From assembly GCA_964355975.1 (NCBI GenBank), contig CAYHFW010000001.1:248001-312000 (forward strand): DNA of 64,000 bases, read 5' to 3'. The first letter of the stretch is position 1; the number at the start of each line of letters is the position of its first letter. The DNA is from F1-60-MAGs104 sp964355975. GTDB taxonomy: Bacteria > Planctomycetota > Phycisphaerae > Phycisphaerales > SM1A02. The notes under the pieces are model-generated. The model had not been told where the DNA came from and made no database searches. It was given only the letters and a program-made list of their open reading frames with translations. A program made the position numbers and the translations under genes. This document shows, in pieces, positions 44,459 to 54,116 of the stretch.

Positions 44459-45948
44459 TGGCAAAGCGCAACGGCGCCAATGCTCGGGGTGACTCTGCGC
44501 CGAGAGTCGATCCTCAAGAGGCTGCACGTCTCTTGAAGGCGATGCCTCCCAACGCGCCTGAGGCTGAGATGGCGTTGCTTGGAAGCATGCTGATCGAGCC
44601 GGGCGCGATTGGCGATGTTGTCGGAATCGTGCGCAACGCCGACGACTTTTTTCAAGACAAACACCGAACGATTTATTCGACGATGGTTGAGATCTACGAC
44701 CGCACATCGTCTGTCGATGTGGTTCGCCTCAATCAGACGCTCTCGGACCGTCAAGTGCTCGATGCGATTGGCGGACTCGAATATCTCATCCAACTCTCAG
44801 AAAGCGTGCCGAGTGCTCAGTTCGCAACGGAGTACGCGCGCGCGGTGCGCGACAAAGCAACGCTGCGACAACTGATCGATGCGTCCGGCTCGACTGTGCA
44901 CGATGCGTTTCATTCGACTGAAGAAGCGCAGATGGTGCTCGAGACAGCCGAGCAGCGCATCTTCTCGATTGCGCAAAACCGTGAGTCGACACCATTCGCC
45001 GATCTGCCGCAGTTGCTGCGCGAAACGATGGAGAGTTTGCAGTCCCGCGATGGCTCGGGATTGACGGGAATTGCATCAGGATTTGAAGATGTTGATGAGA
45101 TGACAAGTGGATTGCAGCGTGGCGAAATGTTGATCGTCGCAGCACGCCCTTCGATGGGAAAGACGGCGCTCGCGCTGAACATGATGGAAGGCGTTGCGCT
45201 TGCAGGGCAGCCTGTTGCGATGTTCAGTCTCGAAATGGGTCGGCAGCAGTTGGTGCAACGATTGCTGTGCGCGAAGGCTGGTGTCGATGGTCAACGCCTT
45301 CGCCGCGGCACGCTGCAAGCAGATGACAACCGCCGACTCGTTGCGGCATGTGATGCCCTGCAGTCATCCAAGATTTTCATCGACGACACCGCAGGATTGA
45401 CTCTCTTGCAGTTGCGTTCGAAGGCACGTCGAATGAAGGAGAAGTTCGACATCGGTTGCATCTTCATTGACTATCTGCAGCTGATGAGTTCTGGATCGCG
45501 CAGCGAAAGCCGACAGGTTGAAGTCAGCGAGATCAGTCGAGGTATCAAGGCAATGGCGCGTGAACTCAACGTGCCCGTGGTGTGTTTGTCGCAGTTGAAC
45601 CGTGCCGCCGAGCAGCGCGAAGGGCATCGCCCACGAATGAGTGACTTGCGCGAGTCAGGATCGATCGAACAAGACGCAGACGTCATCCTGATGTTGCACC
45701 GCGAGGAGTACTACCACCAGGGTGATCCCGAGTGGTCAGAGATGAATCTCGACAAAGTCGGGATGGCCGAACTCATTTTCGCAAAGCAGCGCAACGGACC
45801 GACAGGAGTTGTGAAACTCGTGTGGGATCAAAACTCGACGTGCTTTCGCTCGTACTCGCCGCTCTCAGCGCCAGCGGGGGTGGAGTATCGAAGTTTCGAA
45901 CCGCGCGGTGGCAGTTACGGAAGTGGCAGCGACGATCTCCCGACCTGA
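44458..45948 (+). CDS. dnaB: Replicative DNA helicase DnaB
   Basis: This 496-residue helicase has the N-terminal domain (PEAEMALLGSMLIEPGAIG, VVRLNQTLSDRQVLDAIGG) and the RecA-like domain with Walker A ARPSMGKTA (229-237), the Walker B region IFIDYLQLM and the arginine-finger region SDLRESGSIEQDADVILMLH. It is hexameric and unwinds at replication forks. No intein is present. The ATG at 44458 overlaps the HU stop. Confidence 0.97.
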   Translation: MAKRNGANARGDSAPRVDPQEAARLLKAMPPNAPEAEMALLGSMLIEPGAIGDVVGIVRNADDFFQDKHRTIYSTMVEIYDRTSSVDVVRLNQTLSDRQVLDAIGGLEYLIQLSESVPSAQFATEYARAVRDKATLRQLIDASGSTVHDAFHSTEEAQMVLETAEQRIFSIAQNRESTPFADLPQLLRETMESLQSRDGSGLTGIASGFEDVDEMTSGLQRGEMLIVAARPSMGKTALALNMMEGVALAGQPVAMFSLEMGRQQLVQRLLCAKAGVDGQRLRRGTLQADDNRRLVAACDALQSSKIFIDDTAGLTLLQLRSKARRMKEKFDIGCIFIDYLQLMSSGSRSESRQVEVSEISRGIKAMARELNVPVVCLSQLNRAAEQREGHRPRMSDLRESGSIEQDADVILMLHREEYYHQGDPEWSEMNLDKVGMAELIFAKQRNGPTGVVKLVWDQNSTCFRSYSPLSAPAGVEYRSFEPRGGSYGSGSDDLPT

Positions 45949-45972
45949 TTGGCTTGCATAGACTCAGCGCGC

Positions 45973-46560
45973 ATGAGTGCGGGTGAGGAGGACCAACTTC
46001 ACAAGAATCAAGTTGCGCAGTGGCTTGCCCAGGCAGGTCGTGGCGACGAGCAGGCATGGAGGCTGCTCGTTGAAGAATTCGCTCCGCGCGTCTTTGGACT
46101 TCTGAGGGCGCAGCGCATCGACGCGGACCTCGCCGAAGAGCTCACACAGTCAGTCTTCGCAACGCTTGTTGAGAAACTGGCTGGATACACCGAGCAGGGG
46201 CAGTTTGAGGCTTGGATTTTTCGCGTCGCCATGAATCGGCTGCGCGATGAGATGCGCAGGCGTTCGCGCCACGCTCGATCTGGAAGCGCCGAGGGGATCG
46301 AAACCGCGAAACACTCAGGATTGGGTGGTGAGAGTTATAGGACCCTCGAAGAGTCGCAAGTCACTCTCCTAGAAGAGGCAATGGCTGAACTCTCACGCGC
46401 CGATCGAGAAATCGTCGACCTGCGGCATACCGCCGGACTGAGCTTCAAACAGATCGCAGAGCTTCTGAAAGAGCCTGTTGGAACCCTTCTCGCTCGACAC
46501 CATCGTGCGCTCGCAAGGCTGCGTGAGACAATCGAGTTACGCTCAAAGAAGCGAGGATAA
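45973..46560 (+). CDS. ECF-type RNA polymerase sigma factor
   Basis: This 195-residue sigma factor has region 2 (LAEELTQSVFATLVEKLAGY, WIFRVAMNRLRDEMRRRSRH) and region 4 (SFKQIAELLKEPVGTLLARH). It lacks region 3, which marks the extracytoplasmic function class. The ATG at 45973 is used. A small membrane protein follows at 41 bases, in the position of an anti-sigma factor. The trigger is unknown. Confidence 0.9.
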   Translation: MSAGEEDQLHKNQVAQWLAQAGRGDEQAWRLLVEEFAPRVFGLLRAQRIDADLAEELTQSVFATLVEKLAGYTEQGQFEAWIFRVAMNRLRDEMRRRSRHARSGSAEGIETAKHSGLGGESYRTLEESQVTLLEEAMAELSRADREIVDLRHTAGLSFKQIAELLKEPVGTLLARHHRALARLRETIELRSKKRG

Positions 46561-46601
46561 TTCATGCAATCGACACCCTTACCCTCCGTTCAACACCACA
46601 C

Positions 46602-47168
46602 ATGAAGCTCACTGGATTCCATTCGAGTGGTGGGGATGAGTCAGGAGACTTTGACTCAGACCGCATCCGTGGCGCAGACGATGCGCAGAATCGTCTGCTT
46701 GAGCAAGCGCTGAACGCGCGCGGCGCGCAGTTGCGCGATCGTGCTGGACTCGCTGATCGAGTCATGCAGTCCAACCCGCGCATCTTGCGCATGTCGGGCA
46801 TGTCGGGCAGCGCTACCCATTCGCCCGTTGGCTCGATTGAAAGTTGGAAGGCACGCTGGGGAATGGGTCTGGCAATTGCGGCGTCGCTTGTCGCGGCAGT
46901 GTTTGTGACAGATGTCTTCGAGGTGCGAGACGGAAGTGCGAATCGCGCCGTTGTCGCATCTGTTGCGTCGACTGACCAAAGCGGCACCATCTCAGAACAA
47001 GTTCTCGTTTCACTCCTCGCAGGAAGTGAAGTTGTCACCGATGGTGGCGATCACGAGTTCGTCGTTGATGGCGCGAGCGCGATGCCAGTTCTGAGGTTGC
47101 GCGACGCATCGTTTGGTGATCTGAATTCAGAAGTACAACTCACCCTCGCCTCTGCAGCGACACCCTGA
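46602..47168 (+). CDS. Small membrane protein, candidate anti-sigma factor
   Basis: This 188-residue protein has one membrane segment near residues 85-110 (WGMGLAIAASLVAAVFVTDVF). The N-terminal cytoplasmic part is acidic and charged, and no clear anti-sigma ZAS motif is seen. The C-terminal part is a short periplasmic domain. Its position after the ECF gene suggests an anti-sigma factor, by context only. Confidence 0.6.
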   Translation: MKLTGFHSSGGDESGDFDSDRIRGADDAQNRLLEQALNARGAQLRDRAGLADRVMQSNPRILRMSGMSGSATHSPVGSIESWKARWGMGLAIAASLVAAVFVTDVFEVRDGSANRAVVASVASTDQSGTISEQVLVSLLAGSEVVTDGGDHEFVVDGASAMPVLRLRDASFGDLNSEVQLTLASAATP

Positions 47169-47176
47169 GAAATGAC

Positions 47177-47965
47177 ATGATGCTCTCCATTTGCATTCTC
47201 TGCTCTTCGCTCGCCGCACCTCGAATCGATGACGATGCGGGAACGCTTCCCGCCGCGAACGCGATCATTGCTGGATGCCTGATCGGGCGCGATCAAGATG
47301 CCAATTGTCAGATGCGCCGGGCGAACGCGAATTGCCAGGTACGCAGTGGAACGCCCGATCCCGATGCACTGATCGCGGTCGCGGGAGATGTTTCGCCTGA
47401 GTGGGCGAAAACACTTGAGGATGCGCGCACGAAAGATCCAGAGACCTTTCGAATCGCACTGGCAAAGGTGGGCAAGCGGCTCGCTTCGCTTGCGGTCTTG
47501 CGTCAGCACAAGCCAGCGCTGTATGCGCTGCGCGTTGAAGAACTTCGCGTGCAAGGACAACTTGAGGGGCTCGGGGCGCAGTGGGGGAGCGCTCGTCTTG
47601 GAAATCGCCAAGAAGAGGCGCAGAAGGTTGAGTCGCAGATTCGATCGCTCGCTGGAACAATCGTCGATCTCAATCTGCGCTCGCGCGCGATGGAGTTGGC
47701 AGAGATTGACACGGTCATGCGCACGATGCGTGAGGGGCTCGAACGCGATGCACGTGCGCGCGACGAGACCGTCAGCAAGATTGTTGATGTCTATCGCGAT
47801 GGGCAGGAAGTGCCAAACCTTGCTGCGCTCTTAGGAGGTCGCTCGCCTGTCGAGGCAACGCCGCCGCTGCCTCCGTCGCCGCCCACGCCGCCGCTGCCTC
47901 CGACTCCGCCCACACCGCCGACTCCGCCGTCGCCGCCACTGCCTCCAGCGCCACCTGCGCCGTAA
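47177..47965 (+). CDS. Secreted or membrane-associated protein with proline-rich tail
   Basis: This 262-residue protein has a short hydrophobic N-terminus, then a long helical region with Glu/Arg/Gln heptads (QHKPALYALRVEELRVQGQLEG), and a tail of proline-rich repeats (PPLPPSPPTPPLPPTPP). I do not recognise the family; helical periplasmic metal- or envelope-stress proteins have similar shape. It may be part of the ECF stress module. The two tandem ATGs at 47177 and 47180 are equivalent. Confidence 0.65.
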   Translation: MMLSICILCSSLAAPRIDDDAGTLPAANAIIAGCLIGRDQDANCQMRRANANCQVRSGTPDPDALIAVAGDVSPEWAKTLEDARTKDPETFRIALAKVGKRLASLAVLRQHKPALYALRVEELRVQGQLEGLGAQWGSARLGNRQEEAQKVESQIRSLAGTIVDLNLRSRAMELAEIDTVMRTMREGLERDARARDETVSKIVDVYRDGQEVPNLAALLGGRSPVEATPPLPPSPPTPPLPPTPPTPPTPPSPPLPPAPPAP

Positions 47966-47975
47966 TCTGCCTTCT

Positions 47976-48974
47976 GTGGCAGCGAACAAGAAAGCACGAC
48001 ACTTTCCGGGAGGAATTGGAATTGCAGTTCTCGCTGCGGTGTTACTCGCGTGCGCCTGTTCGATTCCGTGGACCGTTGGTCGCGTTGATCGCGCAGGGGG
48101 TGCACCTGTTCGCAGGTATGAGGCGGGCAACCTTGAGTTGTCGTTGCTTGCCCCATCGTGGTGGCACGATTCGCCCTCTGTGCAGTCGACGATCGCAGCG
48201 CAGACTGCGGTGGGGGCCTATGTTCCAACACGCATCTTCGGAACTGATCGCCTCGGTCGTGATGTCTTTGCGCGCTGTTTGATGGGCGGTGCGGTGAGTC
48301 TGTTGATCGGACTCAGTGCCGCGCTCGTTGCGGTTGGATTCGGCACGCTGTACGGAGCGGCAAGCGCCGCGTGCGGCGGTCGCATCGATGGCTCGATGAT
48401 GCGCATCGTCGATGTGCTGTATGGACTCCCGTCGATGTTGCTCGTCGTGCTCTTCGCGGTCGCGGCGGAGGGGCTGCTCGAGCGCATGGGACTTGAGCGC
48501 ACTGGAACCGGGCATCAGTTCTTCGACGTTGCGATCCTGTTGCTTGCGATCGGGGCAACGAGTTGGCTGACGGTGGCGCGTGTCATTCGCGGCCAAGTGC
48601 TCAGTCTGCGCGGGCAACTCTTTATGGAGGCGTGTCGCAGCGTTGGGGTCGGTCCATGGCGACAGTTTCGTTTGCACTACTTGCCCAATGTCATTGCGCC
48701 TGTTGCGGTCTACGCGGCGCTCGCTGTTCCTGCGGCGATTCTGTCGGAGAGTTTTCTGAGTTTTCTTGGGATCGGTGTGCGCGAACCCCTTCCATCGTGG
48801 GGCAATCTCGCCTCTGAAGGGCTCGCTGAAGTGAACACGATTCAGAGTCGTTGGTGGCTGCTGCTTTGGCCCTGCCTCTCGATCGGCGCAACCTTGCTCG
48901 CATTGAATTTTGTGGGTGACACCCTGAGAGCGACAGTCGATCCGGCATCGCGTCGACGCATTCCTACAGCGTGA
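47976..48974 (+). CDS. OppC-like ABC transporter permease, first copy
   Basis: This 332-residue permease has about six membrane segments. The DRLGRDVFARCLMGGAVSLL motif and the EAA-type loop EACRSVGVGPWRQFRLHYLP mark it as an OppC/DppC-type inner-membrane permease. The GTG at 47976 is inferred; no ribosome site is obvious. The gene precedes the substrate-binding protein gene, and a second OppC-like permease lies downstream. Confidence 0.88.
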   Translation: MAANKKARHFPGGIGIAVLAAVLLACACSIPWTVGRVDRAGGAPVRRYEAGNLELSLLAPSWWHDSPSVQSTIAAQTAVGAYVPTRIFGTDRLGRDVFARCLMGGAVSLLIGLSAALVAVGFGTLYGAASAACGGRIDGSMMRIVDVLYGLPSMLLVVLFAVAAEGLLERMGLERTGTGHQFFDVAILLLAIGATSWLTVARVIRGQVLSLRGQLFMEACRSVGVGPWRQFRLHYLPNVIAPVAVYAALAVPAAILSESFLSFLGIGVREPLPSWGNLASEGLAEVNTIQSRWWLLLWPCLSIGATLLALNFVGDTLRATVDPASRRRIPTA

Positions 48975-48991
48975 TAGGATCAGAATTTCAT

Positions 48992-50926
48992 ATGCAAAAT
49001 CGATTTGGAATCAAAGATTTCATCGTGATTGTTCTGTTGTTGGCGATCATCGCGACGCTCTGGCTCTCGATGATTCAACGCGATCGGCAGTGGCCAGTGT
49101 TGCAGTCGCTCCTCGAGCAGGGGCGCAACATGGAGTCGCGCATGGCAGCGATCGAAGCCCGGTTGCAGAGTGCGGGTCCCATCGCATCTGGTGCGACCGC
49201 GGCGAACCCAGCGCAGGCGGCGCCGGTTGCATCGCGCGACGAGTCGTGGGCGCGTGCGGGAATTGCCATCGCATGGCAACCTGAGCCGGCATTTCCGAAC
49301 GATCCATCAGCGGTTCCTGGATTTCGTCCAGGGGGCGAGTTTGTCGAGATTTTCGAGGGTCAGCCGCAGAAAGTCACCCCGTATCTCTTAGCCGATGTCT
49401 ACGGGTTACGGGTTGTTGATCGAGTCAGTGAGTCGCTTGCGACATTTGACCCAAAGACGATGAAGCTCGTTGGGTCGCTCAGCGATGCATGGCAGATCGA
49501 CCCAGATGGGTTGTGGATTCGAGTGCACATCAATCCCAAAGCGACATTCAGTGACCGAACGCCGGTGACTGCTGAAGATGTGCGCTGGACGTACATGGAT
49601 TTCATCATGAATCCATCGATCGAAGCAGATCGAACACGCTCGACGCTTGCAGATGTCTTGGCCGAGGTCAAAGTGATCAACCCGATGACGATCGAGTTTC
49701 ACTTCAAGGATTCGCTGTTCACCAACATCCTCGCAGCGCTGGGAAATCCAGTGCTTCCGAAGCATTACTTCTCACAGTTCGAGCCGGCGCAAGTCAATCA
49801 ATCGACAGGTCTCTTGATGGGATCAGGCCCATTCATGCTGGAGCGAATTCCAAAGAGCGCGCAAGATCTTGCAAGCCAGTGGACGCCTGGAACAGACATT
49901 GTGATCGTGCGCAATCCCAACTGGTGGTGTGGGCGTGCACCGCTCGATCAACAGAGATTTCGAACAATCAAAGATGACCTCGCGCGCCTCGTGGCATTTC
50001 GCAACAACGAAGCATCGATGGTCTTGCCAACGCCTCCGCAGTTCAACACCCTTTTGCGCGACGAGCCTGAGTTTGAGAAGAGCAATTACGCGCTCAAGTG
50101 GGTGAACATGCGCAGCGGCTACTCGTTCATTGCGTGGCAATGCGGCCCGCGCGGCGAGACTGGTCGTCTGACGCCATTTCAAGATGTTCGTGTTCGTCAG
50201 GCGATGACGTTGCTTCTCGATCGCGAGAAGATGATTCGCGATATCTGGGATGGCATCGGCACCGTTTCGAAGGGGCCATTCAATCCAGAGAGCCCAGCCG
50301 CAAATGCGGCACTTTCTCCGATGCCGTTTGATCCAGAAGCCGCGCAGGTCTTGCTGAAAGAGGCAGGATGGGAAGACCGCAACGGAGACGGAATTCTCGA
50401 GAACGCCAAGGGTGAGAAGTTTGAGTTTGAGTACACCTATGCAACTGGGGGCGAGATCGGTGAACGCATCGCACGGTTCACACAGGATTCCTACAAGAAG
50501 GCTGGAATCGTCATGACCACGCGCCCAATTGATTGGAGTCGTTATCAAGACATCATCAAGTCGCGCGACTTTGACGCACTCACGATGGCCTGGAGCGCAT
50601 CAGCGCCTGAAAGTGATCCCAAGCAGATCTTTCATTCCGAGAGCATGGCGAAGGGGCGAGACAATTTTTCGCAGTGGTCGAGCCCCGCAGCAGATGCGCT
50701 CATTGAGCAGGGGCGTCGCGCGATGGACGACGAATCCCGCATGCTGATTTGGCATCAACTTGAAGCGGTCATCGCCAAAGAGCAGCCATACACGTTCATT
50801 CGTGTGGCGCCGTGGTTGCGATTCATCAAGCGCGAGTTCGGAAACGTCCGCATGTACAAGACAGGACTCACGCCCGAAGAGTTTTTCTTTGCTTCGCCGA
50901 CGGCGACACAGCAGCCTGGCACCTGA
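48992..50926 (+). CDS. Peptide ABC transporter substrate-binding protein, membrane-anchored
   Basis: This 644-residue protein belongs to the SBP_bac_5 (DppA/OppA) family: SLATFDPKTMKLVGSLSDAW, TPVTAEDVRWTYMDFI and ALTMAWSASAPESDPKQIFH. Unusually the N-terminus is a membrane anchor (FGIKDFIVIVLLLAIIATLW) with no lipobox Cys. The frame opens at a GTG overlapping the preceding stop, but AGGA favours the ATG at 48992. It binds oligopeptides or similar solutes by inference. Confidence 0.9.
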   Translation: MQNRFGIKDFIVIVLLLAIIATLWLSMIQRDRQWPVLQSLLEQGRNMESRMAAIEARLQSAGPIASGATAANPAQAAPVASRDESWARAGIAIAWQPEPAFPNDPSAVPGFRPGGEFVEIFEGQPQKVTPYLLADVYGLRVVDRVSESLATFDPKTMKLVGSLSDAWQIDPDGLWIRVHINPKATFSDRTPVTAEDVRWTYMDFIMNPSIEADRTRSTLADVLAEVKVINPMTIEFHFKDSLFTNILAALGNPVLPKHYFSQFEPAQVNQSTGLLMGSGPFMLERIPKSAQDLASQWTPGTDIVIVRNPNWWCGRAPLDQQRFRTIKDDLARLVAFRNNEASMVLPTPPQFNTLLRDEPEFEKSNYALKWVNMRSGYSFIAWQCGPRGETGRLTPFQDVRVRQAMTLLLDREKMIRDIWDGIGTVSKGPFNPESPAANAALSPMPFDPEAAQVLLKEAGWEDRNGDGILENAKGEKFEFEYTYATGGEIGERIARFTQDSYKKAGIVMTTRPIDWSRYQDIIKSRDFDALTMAWSASAPESDPKQIFHSESMAKGRDNFSQWSSPAADALIEQGRRAMDDESRMLIWHQLEAVIAKEQPYTFIRVAPWLRFIKREFGNVRMYKTGLTPEEFFFASPTATQQPGT

Positions 50927-50941
50927 TTCGATTGCCGTCAC

Positions 50942-52480
50942 ATGCTTCCGTACATCACTCGACGCCTGCTCTTCATGATTCCAACACTGATTGGAATGAC
51001 CTTCATGGTCTATTGCCTCATCGCGCTTGCGCCCGGCGGTTTCAGTGCGAGCGCCTCTGCGGCGGCGGGCGGCGGGAGTCCTGCGGGGGGCGATCCGCGC
51101 ATTGCTGAGGCTCGATTTCGTGACCGTTTTTCTCTCGACGAGTCGGTCGTGGTGCAGTATGCGCAGTGGCTTGGACGGATCTCGCCACTCAAGTTCGGAT
51201 CACGCGCGCAGATTGATTCGACCGGCGAGCGCATCTACGCGCCACGCGCACTGCCCGCGATGATGCTGGCGGCTCCATGGCAGAGCGGCGATCGATCGGC
51301 GCAAGTGCAGGCAGAAGCCGCCAAGGCGTTTCTCGCCGCAGATTCGCCAGAGGGGCTTCGGCAGCAGTATCGCGCACTTGCGCGTGAGAACAGCACTGCG
51401 CGCGAAGCATTCGTCGGCGCGCTCGCGGCGCTGCGCATCGCGTTGGCGCAGTATGCCGAAGCAACGCAGCAATCTTCACTTGTGAATTCGCGCGGAGAAT
51501 TGCCGGCGTCAAACTTGAGCGCGCTACGAATCGATGTTGCTTCGCCGAAGTGGGCAGCCGTGCAAGCTGCTGCCGATGTTTCACTTGCGGCGCATGCGAA
51601 AGCCGCAGCCACGCGCGCATCGCTCGTGCGCTGTTTCGAGGCTCGACCCTTCGAGGAGGCAGGTGTGCCAGTGATTCCAGGACTCATTTCGATCGGCGCA
51701 CCCGATATGGGGTGGAGCCGCACAAAGAATCGCCCGGTTGCGCGACTGATTCTCGAGGCGCTTCCTGTCACGCTGCTGATCAATCTCATCGCCTTCCCGA
51801 TGATTTACCTCGTCGCGATTCCGACGGGAATGCTTGCTGCAGCGCGTCGCGGTTCGTGGTTCGACGTGCTCAGTGGTGGATTCTTCATCGCGCTCTGGTC
51901 GATCCCGGTTGTGTGGGCGGGCGTGCTCGCGGTTGGATTCCTCGCAAACAAGCAATATTTGGGTCTCTTCCCAGTTGCAGGGCTTCACGCGACGAACGCA
52001 TCGTCCATCGCATTCCTGCCGAGTTGGACCTCGGGAGGCTTTCAGCCTGGATGGATCTTGGATCTCGGCTGGCATCTTGTGCTTCCAGTGGTCTGTCTGG
52101 TCTACGCAGGATTTGCGGTGCTCTCGCGTCAAACGCGCGCGGCAATGCTCGACAACTTCAATGCCGACTACGTGCGCACAGCGAAAGCAAAGGGCGTCTC
52201 GCGGAGAGACATCGTGCTGCGACATGTCTTTCGAAACTCGCTCTTGCCGCTGATCACGATGTTTGTCTCGATCTTTCCAGCGATGCTTTCTGGAAGCGTC
52301 ATCGTTGAGAAGATTTTTTCGATTCCTGGAATGGGATCGCTCATGCTTGAGGCAGTGAGCCTGCACGACTCTGAGGTGATGCTTGCGAACACGATCATGG
52401 TCGGATGCGTGAGTCTGATCGCGTTGTTGATCGCAGACATTCTCTATGCGCTGGCAGATCCGAGAGTCTCCTATGCCTGA
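50942..52480 (+). CDS. oppB: OppB-like ABC transporter permease with a large periplasmic insert
   Basis: This 512-residue permease has the OppB start MLPYITRRLLFMIPTLIGMT and C-terminal EAA loop (KAKGVSRRDIVLRHVFRNS). Most OppB proteins are ~310 residues; here about 170-200 extra residues (approx 50-250), rich in Ala, Glu and Arg, sit between the first and second membrane segments. They may contact the binding protein. The ATG at 50942 is used. Confidence 0.9.
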   Translation: MLPYITRRLLFMIPTLIGMTFMVYCLIALAPGGFSASASAAAGGGSPAGGDPRIAEARFRDRFSLDESVVVQYAQWLGRISPLKFGSRAQIDSTGERIYAPRALPAMMLAAPWQSGDRSAQVQAEAAKAFLAADSPEGLRQQYRALARENSTAREAFVGALAALRIALAQYAEATQQSSLVNSRGELPASNLSALRIDVASPKWAAVQAAADVSLAAHAKAAATRASLVRCFEARPFEEAGVPVIPGLISIGAPDMGWSRTKNRPVARLILEALPVTLLINLIAFPMIYLVAIPTGMLAAARRGSWFDVLSGGFFIALWSIPVVWAGVLAVGFLANKQYLGLFPVAGLHATNASSIAFLPSWTSGGFQPGWILDLGWHLVLPVVCLVYAGFAVLSRQTRAAMLDNFNADYVRTAKAKGVSRRDIVLRHVFRNSLLPLITMFVSIFPAMLSGSVIVEKIFSIPGMGSLMLEAVSLHDSEVMLANTIMVGCVSLIALLIADILYALADPRVSYA

Positions 52481-54116
52481 CGCAATCTCTGGCGTCGAAG
52501 CAATGCGTGGCCTTGGCGCGGCCGAAGCGCGTGGATTCTGGGCCGACGCTTGGTCGCGTGTGCTGAAGGGTCGCCCCGCACTCTTCGCGATCGGATGGAT
52601 CGGCCTCGTTGCGCTTGGGGCGGTGCTTGCGCCATTTGTCGCCAACGCAAATCCGCTGTGGGTTCAAGTCATCGGTGCTGACGGTGCGATCACAGCGTCG
52701 AGTTCGCCCCTCTGGGAGTCGCTGACCGCCGCCGACCTTTTGCTCTTCTTCGGGACGATCGCAGGAACTGTCTGGCTCGCGGTGCCTGTCAAGATGCCCC
52801 GCGGCGAGCGACTCGGAGTGCTCGTTGTGATGGCAGTGATCGCAGGGTTCACGATCGTGTTTGCATCGTTCGCTGGCGATTGGCTCGATGAGCCAGAGCG
52901 CACTGGATGGACGCACGCGCTTGGACAGTGGATCTCGGACCCCTTGAATGTGTGGAGGCGGGTGGTCGTTTGCGCAGTGATTGCTCTGCCGTTCGCGCTG
53001 ATTGCGCTTGCGATCCCATTTCTGCTTTCGCTGCGCGCGCGTTGCATCGTGGTGGCACTCGCGCTCGCTGCTGTGGCAGTCGCAGCAGGTGCGCGTTGGC
53101 AGTCGGTGCCCGTCGACTTCGATCGATATGTCACACAAGAGGCGGCAGGACGCATTCGCTGCGTTTACACACTGATTCCATGGAGCCCCGATCGTCTGCG
53201 CAGCGAGTTGATTACTGTGCCGCCGATGTCGAGCGTCGCGCAGGCGTATCACGCAAAGGACGCAGCGGCAGGGCGTGAGTTTGAACGATTTGCAGCCGCG
53301 GTGGCAAAGGCGAATCGCGATGGCAACGAAGAACTCGCCGTGCGGGCGCGCGCTGACGTCGAGCAGGTTGCTCGACAGAGATCGTCGTTGCAGCGCGAGT
53401 GGAAGCCGCTCTTGACGAGTCCGTTCGCGACTCACGCGTTCATCTTGGGAACCGACTCAAACGGTGCGGATGTCTTGGCGCAATTGCTGTGGGCATGTCG
53501 CCTCTCAATCTCGGTGGGCTTCGTTTCGACTGGAATTGCAGTCATGATCGGCGTCACGATGGGATCGATCATGGGATACTTCGGCGGCAAGATCGACATG
53601 CTGCTCTTTCGAGTCGTCGAGATTTTCATGGCGGTGCCAGTGCTCTTCTTGCTCATCGTCGCGGCTGGGGTGTTGCCACGCAGCACCTATGTCATGATGG
53701 CAATCATTGGGTGCCTCTCATGGACTGGCGCCGCGCGGTTCACGCGCGCAGAATTTATGAAGTTGCGCCATCAAGACTTTGTGCAGGGGGCGCGTGCATC
53801 TGGTCTTCCGCTGCGATCGATTCTCTTTCGGCACATGCTTCCGAACGGCGTCACGCCGGTGCTCGTCGATGCGAGTTTCGCCATCGCAGGAGCGATCATC
53901 GCCGAGGCGACGCTTTCATATCTGGGACTTGGTCCAGACAATCAAGCATCATGGGGCAAGTTGCTCTCGAGCGCGACGGGAACGACTGGAACATTCGTCT
54001 GGTGGCTCGCGATCTTCCCAGGTGCCGCCATTTTCTTCTCGGTGCTGGCATACAACATTCTGGGTGGATCGCTGCGCGACGCGATCGACCCCAAACTTCG
54101 CAAGGCGGCTCACTAA
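52473..54116 (+). CDS. oppC: OppC-like ABC transporter permease, second copy, extended
   Basis: This 547-residue permease has an N-terminal part with three to four extra membrane segments, a hydrophilic periplasmic region (LIPWSPDRLRSELITVPPMS to REWKPLL), then the standard OppC core with FILGTDSNGADVLAQLLWAC and an EAA loop (QGARASGLPLRSILFRHMLP). Normal OppC is about 300 residues. The ATG at 52473 overlaps oppB by 8 bases; the frame opens earlier. oppD overlaps by TAATG. Confidence 0.9.
   Translation: MPDAISGVEAMRGLGAAEARGFWADAWSRVLKGRPALFAIGWIGLVALGAVLAPFVANANPLWVQVIGADGAITASSSPLWESLTAADLLLFFGTIAGTVWLAVPVKMPRGERLGVLVVMAVIAGFTIVFASFAGDWLDEPERTGWTHALGQWISDPLNVWRRVVVCAVIALPFALIALAIPFLLSLRARCIVVALALAAVAVAAGARWQSVPVDFDRYVTQEAAGRIRCVYTLIPWSPDRLRSELITVPPMSSVAQAYHAKDAAAGREFERFAAAVAKANRDGNEELAVRARADVEQVARQRSSLQREWKPLLTSPFATHAFILGTDSNGADVLAQLLWACRLSISVGFVSTGIAVMIGVTMGSIMGYFGGKIDMLLFRVVEIFMAVPVLFLLIVAAGVLPRSTYVMMAIIGCLSWTGAARFTRAEFMKLRHQDFVQGARASGLPLRSILFRHMLPNGVTPVLVDASFAIAGAIIAEATLSYLGLGPDNQASWGKLLSSATGTTGTFVWWLAIFPGAAIFFSVLAYNILGGSLRDAIDPKLRKAAH

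Noticed and set aside
51581..53435. Long minus-strand ORFs opposite oppB and oppC
   Set aside because: They shadow confident permeases and are rich in Arg/His/Cys, as expected from antisense reading.
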